NCBI GenBank assembly: GCA_031276545.1
Contig: JAISMW010000070.1
Location: 1-15,700, forward strand
From: Tannerellaceae bacterium
GTDB lineage: Bacteria > Bacteroidota > Bacteroidia > Bacteroidales > Tannerellaceae
Reading direction: 5' to 3'
DNA length: 15,700 bases
Shown here: positions 1 through 7,898 of the stretch, piece by piece
Position numbering within the stretch: position 1 is the stretch's first letter
Layout of the letters: each line of letters opens with the position of its first letter
The notes under the pieces: generated by a model
Databases searched by the model: none
What the model saw: the letters and a program-made list of their open reading frames with translations, nothing else
Told to the model about the DNA's origin: nothing
Translations under genes and position numbers: made by a program

Positions 1-140
1 CATTCTTTCAAAAAGGGTGAGATAGAATTTATTTGCCTTATTGCCAACTATTATTGCACAAGACTAACATATACTACGCTAACAGTAGAAGAATTATAGA
101 GGAAAGATAACCATTCTGGGATGATATCCTAATAATCACG
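1..140. other. Left-edge AT-rich region, no convincing gene
   Basis: This AT-rich stretch lies downstream of gnd and its terminator. Plus-strand frame 1 is open from base 1 to a TAG at 97-99 (32 codons, including GEIEFICLIAN), while the other two plus frames close within 25 bases. It could be the tail of a gene entering from the left. The residues IEFICLIA and LTY faintly recall the start of a LuxR-type HTH domain, but the match is too short to call. I see no RNA gene or repeat here. Confidence 0.2.
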
Positions 141-178
141 AAAAAAAAGGGAGCTCTCCTGTCTGCCGGAAAGCTCCC
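141..178 (-). terminator. Rho-independent terminator after gnd
   Basis: Read on the minus strand, an 11-bp stem (arms 168-178 and 149-159, with one G-T wobble) closes an 8-base loop (160-167). It is followed immediately by eight T residues (complement of A141-148). It starts 25 bases after the gnd stop codon, so it most likely ends the SDR-kdgK-pdxB-gnd transcript. There is no U-run on the plus-strand side, so it is one-directional. Confidence 0.9.
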
Positions 179-202
179 TGAGGATAATTACGGGTTTGAA
201 AT

Positions 203-1654
203 CTATACGATGTAGGTGGAGGCAGCCGTATCGCCGCCTTTTCCGGTCCAGTTGGTGTGGAAAAATTCGCCGCGGGGACGGTCGATGCGTTCGTATGTAT
301 GCGCTCCGAAGTAGTCGCGCTGTGCCTGCAGCAGGTTGGCGGGCAGACGTTCGGTGCGGTATCCGTCGAAATAGGTGAGCCCGGCGCTCATGGAGGGGAC
401 GGGAATGCCGTTCAGGATGGCCGTCGATACCACTTTCCGCCAACTGTCCTGGGCGGCTGTTACCTTTTCGCGGAAGAAGGGATCGAGCAGCAGGTTGGCG
501 AGCTCCGGCGTCCGGTCGAAAGCTTCTTTAATTTTGCCGAGGAATACGGAACGGATGATGCATCCGCCTCTCCACATCAGGGCGATGCCGCCGTAGTTCA
601 GGTTCCATCCGTATTCTTTGGCGGCTTCCCTCATCAGCAGGTAGCCCTGGGCGTAGGATACGATTTTGGAGGCGTAGAGTGCATTTTTCAGGTCGTTGAT
701 AAATGCTGCGCGATCTCCGGAAAAAGCCGGTTTGGGGCCGGAGAGCTGCCGGGATGCTTCCACGCGTTCGGCCTTTTGAGCCGACAGGCAGCGGGCGAAG
801 ACCGACTCGCCGATCAAGGTGAGGGGTACGCCTACGTCCAGCGCCGCTACGCCGGTCCATTTGCCGGTGCCTTTCTGTCCGGCTGTATCGAGGATTTTGT
901 CTACTACCACCTCGCCGGCTTCGTTTTTGTAGGCCAGGATGTCGCGGGTGATTTCTATCAGGTAGCTGTTCAGCTCGCCTTCGTTCCATTCCTTGAATAC
1001 TTCGTGCATTTCTGCGGCCGACATGCCCAGGAGGTCTTTCATGATTTGGTATACCTCGCATATCAACTGCATATCGCCGTATTCGATGCCGTTGTGCACC
1101 ATCTTCACGAAGTGTCCGGCTCCGTTTTCGCCTACCCATTCGCAGCAGGGCGCTCCGCCGGCTTTGGCACAGATGGCTTGGAAGACGGGTTTCACCGGTT
1201 CCCAGGCTGCCCTGGAGCCTCCGGGCATCATGGAGGGGCCGTTCAGTGCGCCTTCTTCGCCGCCCGATACGCCGGTGCCGATATAGAGCAGGCCTTTGCT
1301 TTCTACGTAGGCGGTTCGGCGAATGGTGTCGGGGAAGTGGGTATTTCCGCCGTCGATAATCACATCGCCCGGTTCGAGAAAGGGAATAATCTGCTCAATG
1401 AAGTCGTCTACCGCCTGTCCGGCTTTCACCAGCATCATGACTTTGCGCGGACGCTTGAGCGAACGGCAGAGTTCTTCCACCGAATGTGCGCCGATGAAGC
1501 GCTTCCCGCTTCCGCGACCGTTTATAAAGTGATCCACTTTGGATACCGTACGGTTGAACACCGCTACGGTGAATCCTTTACTTTCCATGTTCAGCACAAG
1601 GTTTTCACCCATTACGGCCAAACCAATCAGACCTATGTCTGCTAAATTTTCCAT
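203..1654 (-). CDS. gnd: 6-phosphogluconate dehydrogenase (NADP+, decarboxylating)
   Basis: This 483-residue cytoplasmic enzyme oxidatively decarboxylates 6-phosphogluconate to ribulose 5-phosphate, giving NADPH in the pentose phosphate pathway. An N-terminal Rossmann domain starts near residue 7 (GLIGLAVMGEN). NRT at 34-36 is the usual NADP-phosphate-binding turn. The family signature GVSGGEEGA is at 128-136. K184, N188 and E191 fall in the KMVHNGIEYGD helix and match the known catalytic or substrate residues. The C-terminal tail (FHTNWTG, near 465-471) is complete, and the length is normal for the long-chain form. It is the last gene of a four-gene minus-strand unit, 13 bases after pdxB, with a strong terminator behind it. 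No zwf or pgl, its frequent Bacteroidetes partners, is seen in the window. The start is the only ATG that opens directly into MENLADIG and the Rossmann strand. Confidence 0.96.
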   Translation of the reverse strand: MENLADIGLIGLAVMGENLVLNMESKGFTVAVFNRTVSKVDHFINGRGSGKRFIGAHSVEELCRSLKRPRKVMMLVKAGQAVDDFIEQIIPFLEPGDVIIDGGNTHFPDTIRRTAYVESKGLLYIGTGVSGGEEGALNGPSMMPGGSRAAWEPVKPVFQAICAKAGGAPCCEWVGENGAGHFVKMVHNGIEYGDMQLICEVYQIMKDLLGMSAAEMHEVFKEWNEGELNSYLIEITRDILAYKNEAGEVVVDKILDTAGQKGTGKWTGVAALDVGVPLTLIGESVFARCLSAQKAERVEASRQLSGPKPAFSGDRAAFINDLKNALYASKIVSYAQGYLLMREAAKEYGWNLNYGGIALMWRGGCIIRSVFLGKIKEAFDRTPELANLLLDPFFREKVTAAQDSWRKVVSTAILNGIPVPSMSAGLTYFDGYRTERLPANLLQAQRDYFGAHTYERIDRPRGEFFHTNWTGKGGDTAASTYIV

Positions 1655-1667
1655 TGATTGCTACAAT

Positions 1668-2822
1668 TTAAATTGATTCTGTATTTCCGTTTATTTTAAA
1701 TCCCAATGCCTGCAGAGCGTCTACGGTTGTTCCGTCTGCCTGATTCAGGTGCAGGCTGAAGCTTCCGAACTCCCGGCGTATGCGGTAGTCGCCCCGCAGT
1801 CTTTCGAAACTTCCGGGCGACTGCTTGAGCATCCGGCTGTCTTCCCATACCGGATACGTATGCGTGATGGCTTCGAAGAATACCTGTTCGCGCGTCTTTC
1901 TCCGGCAGTCGATATGCAGCGTGGCCGGCATCGGCGGCGGCGGTACGGCGGCGGGATACCAGTCGGGCGGGATGTCGAGGCCGAAAAAGCGGCCGGCTTC
2001 GCGGACGCAGGCCGCCGTGCCGTTGGCTTTCCCGTCGCACGAATAGCCGGCGATATGTGGCGTACCGATAAAGGCTTTTTCCAGCAGTTCGGAGTCGATG
2101 GTCGGTTCGCCTTCCCATACATCCAGGATGCAGGCGGAGAGGCGGGTTTGAAGGGCGCGTTTCAGCGCGGCCGTATCGGCTACGGCTCCCCGCGAGGAAT
2201 TGATGTAGAGCGCCCGTGCTTTCATCTGCGCGAAAAAGGCGCCGGATGCCAGGTGGTACGTCGGGTAGAGGCCGTCTCGGGTGAGCGGCGTGTGGCAGGT
2301 AACGATGTCGCTCTGCCCAAGCAGTTCCTCCAGCGGCGTGAAGGTTTCCGCGCCTTCCCGGTCGGCACGCGGCGGGTCGTTTCGGAGTACGCGCATCCCC
2401 AGGGCGGCGCCGGCTTTGGCCACTTGGCTCCCCACGTTGCCCACGCCCACTACGCCCAGCGTGAGGTTCTGCAGCCGGAGGCCCCGTGCGTTTACCCACG
2501 TCACGATGGCCGCCGCGATGTACTGCTGCACGGACGCGGCGTTGCATCCGGGTGCATTGATCCAGCGGATGCCGCTGGCCTCGCAGTAGGCGGTGTCGAT
2601 ATGGTCGTATCCGATGGTGGCGGTGGCTATCAGCCGGACGCGGCTTCCGCCGAGCAGGGCGGCATCGCAGCGGGTGCGGGTACGCGTCAGGATGGCGTCG
2701 GCATCGGCCAGGTCGGACGGTGCGATGGCGTCGCCCGGCAGGTATACCACGTCGGCAAAGGGTTCCAGCGCTCCCCTGAGGAAGGGGATTTTGTGGTCGG
2801 CTACTATTTTCAGTCGTTCCAT
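1668..2822 (-). CDS. pdxB: Erythronate-4-phosphate dehydrogenase
   Basis: This 384-residue protein belongs to the D-isomer-specific 2-hydroxyacid dehydrogenases. PdxB oxidises 4-phospho-D-erythronate to 2-oxo-3-hydroxy-4-phosphobutanoate in DXP-dependent pyridoxal 5'-phosphate synthesis. The NAD-binding motif GVGNVG is at 126-131. The expected catalytic triad is R211 (NSSRG), E239 (WEGEP) and H256 (TPHIAGYS). The PHIAGYSCDGK stretch and a roughly 100-residue C-terminal extension (about 285-384) are typical of PdxB rather than of SerA or lactate dehydrogenase. The reading frame stays open upstream to 2951, but residues before MERLKIVADH have no family counterpart and would overlap the kinase gene, so the ATG at 2822 is chosen. 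That leaves a 5-base gap after the kinase stop. Its place among sugar-acid genes is unusual. Confidence 0.92.
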   Translation of the reverse strand: MERLKIVADHKIPFLRGALEPFADVVYLPGDAIAPSDLADADAILTRTRTRCDAALLGGSRVRLIATATIGYDHIDTAYCEASGIRWINAPGCNAASVQQYIAAAIVTWVNARGLRLQNLTLGVVGVGNVGSQVAKAGAALGMRVLRNDPPRADREGAETFTPLEELLGQSDIVTCHTPLTRDGLYPTYHLASGAFFAQMKARALYINSSRGAVADTAALKRALQTRLSACILDVWEGEPTIDSELLEKAFIGTPHIAGYSCDGKANGTAACVREAGRFFGLDIPPDWYPAAVPPPPMPATLHIDCRRKTREQVFFEAITHTYPVWEDSRMLKQSPGSFERLRGDYRIRREFGSFSLHLNQADGTTVDALQALGFKINGNTESI

Positions 2823-2827
2823 TCTGT

Positions 2828-3904
2828 TTATCTCAGCACTCTTGCATTGCCGTTCCAGATGCTCCATACCTGGTCTTCGTCGGCCGGCTGTCCGTAGTCG
2901 GTCAGGAAGGTGGTGGCCAGAGCGCCGGTAGCCCATCCGAAGTGCAACCATTTTTCCGGTTCCCAGCCTTTGAGGATGCCGTAGAGGAGTCCTCCCACAA
3001 AGCCGTCGCCTCCGCCAATACGGTCGAGCACATCAATGGGACGGGGTTCTACCGCGTGCCAGGTTTCGCCTTCCAGCAGGATGGCGCCCCAGAGGTGGCG
3101 GTTGGCGCTGACCACTTCGCGCAGGGTGGTGGCGAATACGGAGGCGCCGGGATAGGTTTTTTTCACCTGCTGCACCATGCCTTTGAAGCTGTCGGTCTTG
3201 GCGGCAATGTCTTTCCCTCCGGCTTCGGGTCCTTCGATGCCGAGGCAGAGCTGGAAATCTTCTTCATTGCCGGCCAGGATGTCCGAGATGGAGGCTATTT
3301 CCCCGAATATGTCGCTCAGTTCCTGTTCGCGTCCTTTCCAGAAGGAAGCGCGGTAGTTGAGGTCGAAGGAAATTCTTGTGCCGTATTTCCGGGCGGTGCG
3401 TGCCAGTTCGAGGCAGAAGCGGCTGGTGTCGGTCGAGAGGGCGCCAATCAGTCCGGAGAGGTGGAGGATTTGTACGCCTTCTTCTCCGAAGAGGCGTTCC
3501 AGGTTGAAGTCCTGCACGTTCAGGGTTCGGCCTACTTCGCCGCTCCGGTCGTTCCATACGCGTGGGCCGCGTGTGCCGAAGCCGCTGTCGGCAATATTGA
3601 TCTGGTGGCGGAATCCCCAGGGGCCTCCCTGTTCCACTTCCTTTCCCTCGTAGGCGATGTGGCGGCTATGGAGGTTGTCCTTGATAAACTGGGCGACGGG
3701 GCTGCCTTTCACAAAGGTGGTGAGCACCTTGACGGGCATTCCCAGGTAGGCGGCTACGCTGGCTACGTTCGATTCCGCACTGGTGGCCTGCATGAACAGG
3801 AGGTCGCTTTTGTGTATCGGCTGTCCCTGCGCCGTCGGCGTCAGCCGTATGCCCATGCTGGTGGGTACCACCAGCGACCATCGGTAATTGTCTTTTAATT
3901 TCAT
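2828..3904 (-). CDS. kdgK: 2-dehydro-3-deoxygluconate (KDG) kinase, PfkB family
   Basis: This 358-residue PfkB/ribokinase-family sugar kinase would phosphorylate 2-keto-3-deoxygluconate to KDPG, the step after mannonate dehydratase in hexuronate breakdown. The N-terminal PfkB-like stretch SAESNVASVAAYLG is at 42-55. DLNYRASFWKGRE (181-193) resembles the substrate and Mg2+ region of KDG kinases. GGGDGFVGG (297-305) is PfkB signature 2, with D300 as the catalytic base. Length and these motifs match the KDG-kinase-like proteins of Bacteroides. The ATG at 3904 (MKLKDNYRW) is preferred; the frame can extend 16 codons to 3952, but that would overlap the SDR gene. The upstream neighbour is a mannonate-oxidoreductase-type SDR, which supports KDG rather than fructose or ribose as substrate. 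Substrate is inferred from family and context. Confidence 0.82.
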   Translation of the reverse strand: MKLKDNYRWSLVVPTSMGIRLTPTAQGQPIHKSDLLFMQATSAESNVASVAAYLGMPVKVLTTFVKGSPVAQFIKDNLHSRHIAYEGKEVEQGGPWGFRHQINIADSGFGTRGPRVWNDRSGEVGRTLNVQDFNLERLFGEEGVQILHLSGLIGALSTDTSRFCLELARTARKYGTRISFDLNYRASFWKGREQELSDIFGEIASISDILAGNEEDFQLCLGIEGPEAGGKDIAAKTDSFKGMVQQVKKTYPGASVFATTLREVVSANRHLWGAILLEGETWHAVEPRPIDVLDRIGGGDGFVGGLLYGILKGWEPEKWLHFGWATGALATTFLTDYGQPADEDQVWSIWNGNARVLR

Positions 3905-3935
3905 GGTGTGATGTATAATAATGTCTGTCTTTCTA

Positions 3936-4748
3936 TCAGATTGAAAAGGCATCGAAACCGCCGTCTACCGGCGTAACCGTACCGGTTACGAAGGCCGAGG
4001 CGTCGCTTGCCAGCCACTGAAGCGTTCCCAGCAGTTCCTCCGGCTGTCCGAGGCGCCGGAAGGGTGTATGCGCCACGATGGTATTGCAACGGTCGGAAGG
4101 TGTCCCGTCGGGGTTGCTCATCAGGGCGCGGTTCTGTTCGGTAAGGAAGAAGCCGGGAGCCAGCGCGTTCACGCGAAGTCCTTCGCCGAACTTGATGGCC
4201 AGTTCGCCTGCCATGTACTGAGTGAAGTTGCTCACCGCCGCCTTGGCACATCCGTAGCCCACGACGCGGGTGAGCGGTCGCAGCGCCGATTCGGAAGAGA
4301 TATTGATGATGCTTCCCTTCTTTTGTTCCACCATTACGGCGGCAAACACCATGGTGGGCAGGACGGTTCCGAAGAGGTTCAATTCCACCACGCCGCGGAA
4401 AGCTTCCAAGTTGAGGTCGAAGATGGTTTTATCCGGCGGGATGGTGGCGCCGGCCTGATTGCCTCCAGCCAGGTTTACCAGCACGTCGATGCGCCCGTAG
4501 GCCGTCTGGATGTCCTGCCTGTTCTGTTCCAGCACTCCCTTGTCCAGCACGTTCGAGAGGAGGAAGAGCGCCCGGCCTCCCGCTGCCCGGATGTCTTCGG
4601 CCAGGGCTTCGCCGGCTTCCCGGTTCCGGTCGAGTATCACCACCTTTGCTCCTTCCTTTGCCAAGTGTTTGGCCATGCAGGCTCCCAGGATTCCGCTTCC
4701 GCCCGTCAGGATGATTACTTTGTCTTTTACGCTAAAAAGTTCGTTCAT
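3936..4748 (-). CDS. SDR oxidoreductase, probable D-mannonate oxidoreductase (fructuronate reductase)
   Basis: This 270-residue classical short-chain dehydrogenase has the cofactor motif TGGSGILG at 15-22. D40 at the end of strand 2 favours NAD(H). NLAGG at 92-96 is the NNAG-like motif. The catalytic residues are S152, Y165 and K169 (YGCAK). The C-terminal segment GFFLTEQNRALMSNPDG (199-215) and the ending DGGFDAFSI are characteristic, as I recall them, of the Bacteroides SDRs annotated as D-mannonate oxidoreductases. These interconvert fructuronate and mannonate. It is first in the operon, 31 bases before kdgK, so two steps of the fructuronate-mannonate-KDG-KDPG route lie together. Mannonate dehydratase, uronate isomerase and KDPG aldolase are not in the window. 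A gluconate 5-dehydrogenase-like activity cannot be excluded. Confidence 0.78.
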   Translation of the reverse strand: MNELFSVKDKVIILTGGSGILGACMAKHLAKEGAKVVILDRNREAGEALAEDIRAAGGRALFLLSNVLDKGVLEQNRQDIQTAYGRIDVLVNLAGGNQAGATIPPDKTIFDLNLEAFRGVVELNLFGTVLPTMVFAAVMVEQKKGSIINISSESALRPLTRVVGYGCAKAAVSNFTQYMAGELAIKFGEGLRVNALAPGFFLTEQNRALMSNPDGTPSDRCNTIVAHTPFRRLGQPEELLGTLQWLASDASAFVTGTVTPVDGGFDAFSI

Positions 4749-4810
4749 GATAATTCAATTTTATTTACAGTTATAATAAGTATGTTTTTCTTCTTCCATG
4801 TATGGCGTCA

Positions 4811-4844
4811 CAAAACTACGATTATTTTTTGCTTACCGAACAAC
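4811..4844 (-). promoter_or_regulatory. Bacteroidetes-type promoter for the SDR-kdgK-pdxB-gnd operon
   Basis: On the minus strand a perfect TAnnTTTG -7 element (TAGTTTTG, complement of 4811-4818) lies 22 bases from a 3-of-4 match to the TTTG -33 element (GTTG, complement of 4841-4844). Transcription would start near 4804, giving a leader of about 55 bases before the SDR start codon. It is the only good match I found in this gap. Confidence 0.5.
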
Positions 4845-4851
4845 GGTGTTA

Positions 4852-4886
4852 GTGAATAGTGAACAGTGAATAACGAATAGTGAAGC
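4852..4886. repeat. Five-copy 7-bp tandem repeat (GTGAATA type)
   Basis: Five consecutive heptamers run without a break: GTGAATA, GTGAACA, GTGAATA, ACGAATA, GTGAAGC. The repeat lies just upstream of the -33 element of the SDR promoter, between two minus-strand transcription units. Copy number could vary by slippage. No coding role is apparent. Confidence 0.8.
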
Positions 4887-4942
4887 AATGTCGTTTACTT
4901 AAGGAATAAAGTCCTTTTACCTGATATAATGAATATTAAGCC

Positions 4943-4977
4943 AAAAGCAGCAGCGCAACTATTTGTTGATATGCTGC
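4943..4977 (-). terminator. Weak hairpin terminator candidate after the miaB-TPR unit
   Basis: On the minus strand GCAGC (4977-4973) can pair with GCTGC (4954-4950), and an inner CAAC (4968-4965) with GTTG (4959-4956), around a 5-base loop. A short T run (complement of A4943-4946) follows. The stem is interrupted and the U-run is only four bases, so it is a weak candidate. It begins just past the TPR gene stop. Confidence 0.35.
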
Positions 4978-4983
4978 ATTGAT

Positions 4984-6393
4984 TCACTGTTCTCTAACTA
5001 ATAGGTTCCCCCGGGAAATAAGTTCCTGAAGCCGATGCACGGTGAGGGCGCTTCTTTTGCCGTCGGGAGACGTCATGGGGAGTTCTGTCAGGCTGCGGAA
5101 AAAGGCGTCTTCCCGGAAGGAGCGCAGCAGATGGAGGGTGCGGGCGAGCGGTTCGGCATCTTTGGTGTACTTCAACTGTTCCTGCGCATACAGGGTGTGG
5201 CAGAACAGGGTTCTTCTCTTTTCGTTTTCACTCCGGCAGGCTGAGACCGACGGTGCGGCATAGAGGTCGGCCAGCGTTTTCAGGATGTCGATGTGCGGCG
5301 TTTCCATCCATATTTCGTAGTAGAGGGCGGCCGATTCGTCGTTGCGGGCGTCGCGGCGGAGTGTTTCCGCCCGGAAGAGTTTCAGCAGGCGAACTTTCGA
5401 GGAATCGGGCTGCATCAGCTTTTCGGCACGGTCGAAAAGGGTGTAGGCGCGCTGCCGGTCGTAGGTTTTTCCCAGAGCGGAACCGAGGATCAGTGCGGCG
5501 TCTACGGATGTGCTGTCCTTTCGGTAGGCCGGTTCAAGCAGATCGACGGCACGCATGTACTGTCCGGCATAATAGCGCGAGAAGCCGCCGTAGGCCACCG
5601 TGACGGGCAGCGAATCGCCTTCGGCCAGCAGGGTGGAGTAGAGCGTGTCGGCTTCGGCATACTTTTTATTTACAAACAGGGTCATGGCTTTGCTTCGCCT
5701 CAGCAGCAGGCTGCGGGGGTTGTAGTGCAGCGCTGTATCGCATATCTCCAGGGCGCTTTTTGCCGCTTCGCCTCCCATGCGGAGCAGGGTGTTGATCAGG
5801 GCGCCGGCCTGCAGGGCATTGTCGCGGTTTGCGCCGTAGGCCTGAAAGTAGCAGAGGGCGGCGCGGGGCAATTCTCCGAGGCGTGTATAGCAGTCGCCTG
5901 CGGCGCTCAGCAATACGGGATTGGCGGGATCCCGTCCGAGCAGCGATTCGTATGCTTCCAGGGCTTTGGGGATCATTTCCTGCTGAAGATAGAGGCGCGC
6001 CAACTGGTAGGCGGCGTAGAAATCGGCGCTGTCTGTGGCCAGCGTCTTCCGGTAGTAGCGTTCGGCTTCGGCTGTTCTGCCCAGGGCGGCTTCCGTGCGT
6101 GCCAGGGCATTCAGGAGATCGGTGCGGGTGGAGTCGGCCTCGAAGCAAATCCGGAAGTATTGCAGGGCTTCGCGATGCTTCAGCATCCCTTCGTAGGCCA
6201 GCGCCAGGGCGTACATTTTTCCGTAATCGTCCGAACGGTCTGCGCCGAGGCTCTCTGCGCGGGCTATTATTTCGGCATACTGCCTGTGGACGAGCAGTTC
6301 CTGCCATTCGCCCGACTGTGCCTTTCCCGGCGTCGTGCAGCAGAAGAGGAGGAGGGCGGCGGCGCAGATCGCTTTGTGTATCGCTTTTCTCAT
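4984..6393 (-). CDS. Exported tetratricopeptide-repeat protein
   Basis: This 469-residue protein starts with basic residues (MRKAIHKAI) and a hydrophobic stretch (residues 8-19), ending near GKAQ at 23-26. That looks like a type I signal peptide; the CC pair at 18-19 does not make a good lipobox. From about residue 30 to 350 it is a run of TPR helices, for example ALQYFRICFEADS, AERYYRKTLATDSADFY, ALEAYESLLGRDPANP and ALCYFQAYGANRDN. The remainder is helical with no motif I recognise. No enzymatic domain is visible, so a periplasmic or surface scaffold role is likely. It starts 13 bases after the miaB stop codon and is probably cotranscribed with miaB. I cannot assign a specific function; the TPR and export calls rest directly on the sequence. 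Confidence 0.85.
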   Translation of the reverse strand: MRKAIHKAICAAALLLFCCTTPGKAQSGEWQELLVHRQYAEIIARAESLGADRSDDYGKMYALALAYEGMLKHREALQYFRICFEADSTRTDLLNALARTEAALGRTAEAERYYRKTLATDSADFYAAYQLARLYLQQEMIPKALEAYESLLGRDPANPVLLSAAGDCYTRLGELPRAALCYFQAYGANRDNALQAGALINTLLRMGGEAAKSALEICDTALHYNPRSLLLRRSKAMTLFVNKKYAEADTLYSTLLAEGDSLPVTVAYGGFSRYYAGQYMRAVDLLEPAYRKDSTSVDAALILGSALGKTYDRQRAYTLFDRAEKLMQPDSSKVRLLKLFRAETLRRDARNDESAALYYEIWMETPHIDILKTLADLYAAPSVSACRSENEKRRTLFCHTLYAQEQLKYTKDAEPLARTLHLLRSFREDAFFRSLTELPMTSPDGKRSALTVHRLQELISRGNLLVREQ

Positions 6394-6406
6394 GGTGAGG
6401 ATGACG

Positions 6407-7801
6407 TTAGACGGTGCAGGACCGGAGATCGGAGACCGGTTCGCCGAAGAGGGTGGCCGACGAGGCGCTGTGTATCTTTACGGTGACGAACTGGCCGACG
6501 CGGTAGTTTTTTTTGTCGAATATCACCACTTTATTCTGTCCGGTACGTCCGAAGAGCTGTTCTCTGGAGCGTTTGGAAAAGCCTTCGATGAGGACTTCAA
6601 ATTCCTTGCCGACGTCGCGCAGATTGTCGGCTTCCGAGAGGCGGTTCTGCAGGTTGATCATGCCCTGCAGGCGCTTTGTTTTGACGTCTTCGGGAATATC
6701 GTCGGTCAGGCGTTTGGCGGCGTAGGTGCCCGGACGTTCGGAATATTTGAACAGGAAAGCGGAGGCGTATCCGGCCTCGCGCATCAGGGAAAGCGTTTGC
6801 TGATAGTCGTCTTCCGTTTCGGAATGGAAGCCGCAGAAGAGGTCGGTGGTGATGGATGCGTCGGGCACAATCCTGCGGATGGCGGCGATGCGCTCCAGAT
6901 ACCATTCGCGGGTATAGCTGCGGTTCATCAGTTTCAGGATGCGCGAGCTTCCCGACTGGGCGGGCAGATGGACGTGCTTACATATATTATAATGGGCGGC
7001 CATTACGCGGAGGGTGTCGTCGCTCATATCCTTGGGGTGCGATGTGGTGAAGCGAATCCTCATGCCGGGTACTTCTTCGGCCACCCTCTTCAGGAGCAGG
7101 GGGAAGGTGACGGCGATGCGCCCTTCCTCTTCAAAGAGGTAGGAATTGACGTTCTGCCCCAGCAGGGTGACTTCGCGGAAGCCTTTCTCCTGCATATCCC
7201 TCACTTCCTTCAGGATGCTTTCCGGGTCGCGGCTGCGCTCCCTTCCGCGCGTATAGGGTACGATGCAGTAGGTGCAAAAGTTATTGCATCCCCTCATGAT
7301 GGAGACGAAACCGGAGATATGCACTCCTCCTATTTTCAGGGGGATTACATCCTTGTAGGTTTCCTGCGTCGACAGGTTTACATTGATGGCTTTTTCGCCC
7401 TGTTCCACGGCGCCTATCAGGTTGGGCAAATCCAGATACGCGTCGGGGCCTGCCACCAGGTCTACCTTGTGGTCGGTAATCAGCGTCTCCTTCACCCGTT
7501 CGGCCATGCAGCCCAGGACACCGATGATGAGGTGTTTCTTCTTCCTTTTGAGCGAGTGGAAGTATTGCAGGCGCCCGTATATTTTCTGTTCGGCGTTCTC
7601 CCTCACGGAGCAGGTATTCACCAATATGGCGTCGGCCTCTTCAATATGCTCCGTCATTTGGTATCCGTCCATCTGCATGACGGAAGCAACCACTTCGCTG
7701 TCGGCCACATTCATCTGGCATCCGTAGGTTTCCACGAACAGTTTTTTGTCTCTTTTAGCATAAAGAGTTGTGAAATCATCGGTTTTATTATTGTATATCA
7801 T
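6407..7801 (-). CDS. miaB: tRNA-2-methylthio-N6-dimethylallyladenosine synthase MiaB
   Basis: This 464-residue radical-SAM methylthiotransferase adds a methylthio group to i6A37 in tRNAs reading UNN codons. The N-terminal UPF0004 domain has the three auxiliary-cluster cysteines C28 (TYGCQMN), C64 (VNTCSVREN) and C98 (VLGCMAERV). The radical-SAM cluster motif CNNFCTYC supplies C172, C176 and C179 and is followed by VPYTRGRERSR, typical of MiaB. LLGQNVNSY (213-221) is also a MiaB hallmark, separating it from RimO and MtaB. A C-terminal TRAM domain spans about 395-460. Length is as expected. The ATG at 7801 is preceded by AGGTAAAGG, a possible weak ribosome site. It leads a two-gene unit with the exported TPR protein and is divergent from the 8054 gene. 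Confidence 0.96.
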   Translation of the reverse strand: MIYNNKTDDFTTLYAKRDKKLFVETYGCQMNVADSEVVASVMQMDGYQMTEHIEEADAILVNTCSVRENAEQKIYGRLQYFHSLKRKKKHLIIGVLGCMAERVKETLITDHKVDLVAGPDAYLDLPNLIGAVEQGEKAINVNLSTQETYKDVIPLKIGGVHISGFVSIMRGCNNFCTYCIVPYTRGRERSRDPESILKEVRDMQEKGFREVTLLGQNVNSYLFEEEGRIAVTFPLLLKRVAEEVPGMRIRFTTSHPKDMSDDTLRVMAAHYNICKHVHLPAQSGSSRILKLMNRSYTREWYLERIAAIRRIVPDASITTDLFCGFHSETEDDYQQTLSLMREAGYASAFLFKYSERPGTYAAKRLTDDIPEDVKTKRLQGMINLQNRLSEADNLRDVGKEFEVLIEGFSKRSREQLFGRTGQNKVVIFDKKNYRVGQFVTVKIHSASSATLFGEPVSDLRSCTV

Positions 7802-7860
7802 CCTTTACCTGTTAATAACATTTAAATATTTATTTAAATAGAAAAAAAGAATCGTGAATA

Positions 7861-7892
7861 TTTGCAGGCAATAATCTTTCATTCTATTTTTG
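7861..7892 (+). promoter_or_regulatory. Consensus Bacteroidetes promoter in the miaB divergent gap
   Basis: TTTG at 7861-7864 and TATTTTTG at 7885-7892 match the -33 TTTG and -7 TAnnTTTG elements exactly, with a 20-base spacer inside the usual range. The start point would be near 7899. A hairpin with a U-run lies about 45 bases further on, so transcripts from here may be short. Confidence 0.6.
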
Positions 7893-7898
7893 CCATCG

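Noticed and set aside
257..1645. 462-codon plus-strand frame opposite gnd
   Set aside because: It is an antisense shadow of a gene with unmistakable 6-phosphogluconate dehydrogenase motifs, caused by its codon use.
2823..2951. Upstream extension of pdxB by 43 codons
   Set aside because: The extra residues have no family counterpart and would overlap most of 120 bases of the kinase gene; MERLKIVADH is the natural start.
1749..3898. Long plus-strand frames opposite pdxB and kdgK
   Set aside because: They are antisense to clear enzyme genes and have no recognisable domains.
4900..4925. Short hairpin AAGGA/TCCTT as terminator
   Set aside because: It has only five base pairs and a weak T run; the hairpin at 4943-4977 is the better, though still weak, candidate.
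6335..7825. 496-codon plus-strand frame opposite miaB
   Set aside because: It is a shadow frame; the minus strand carries all MiaB cysteine motifs and the TRAM domain.
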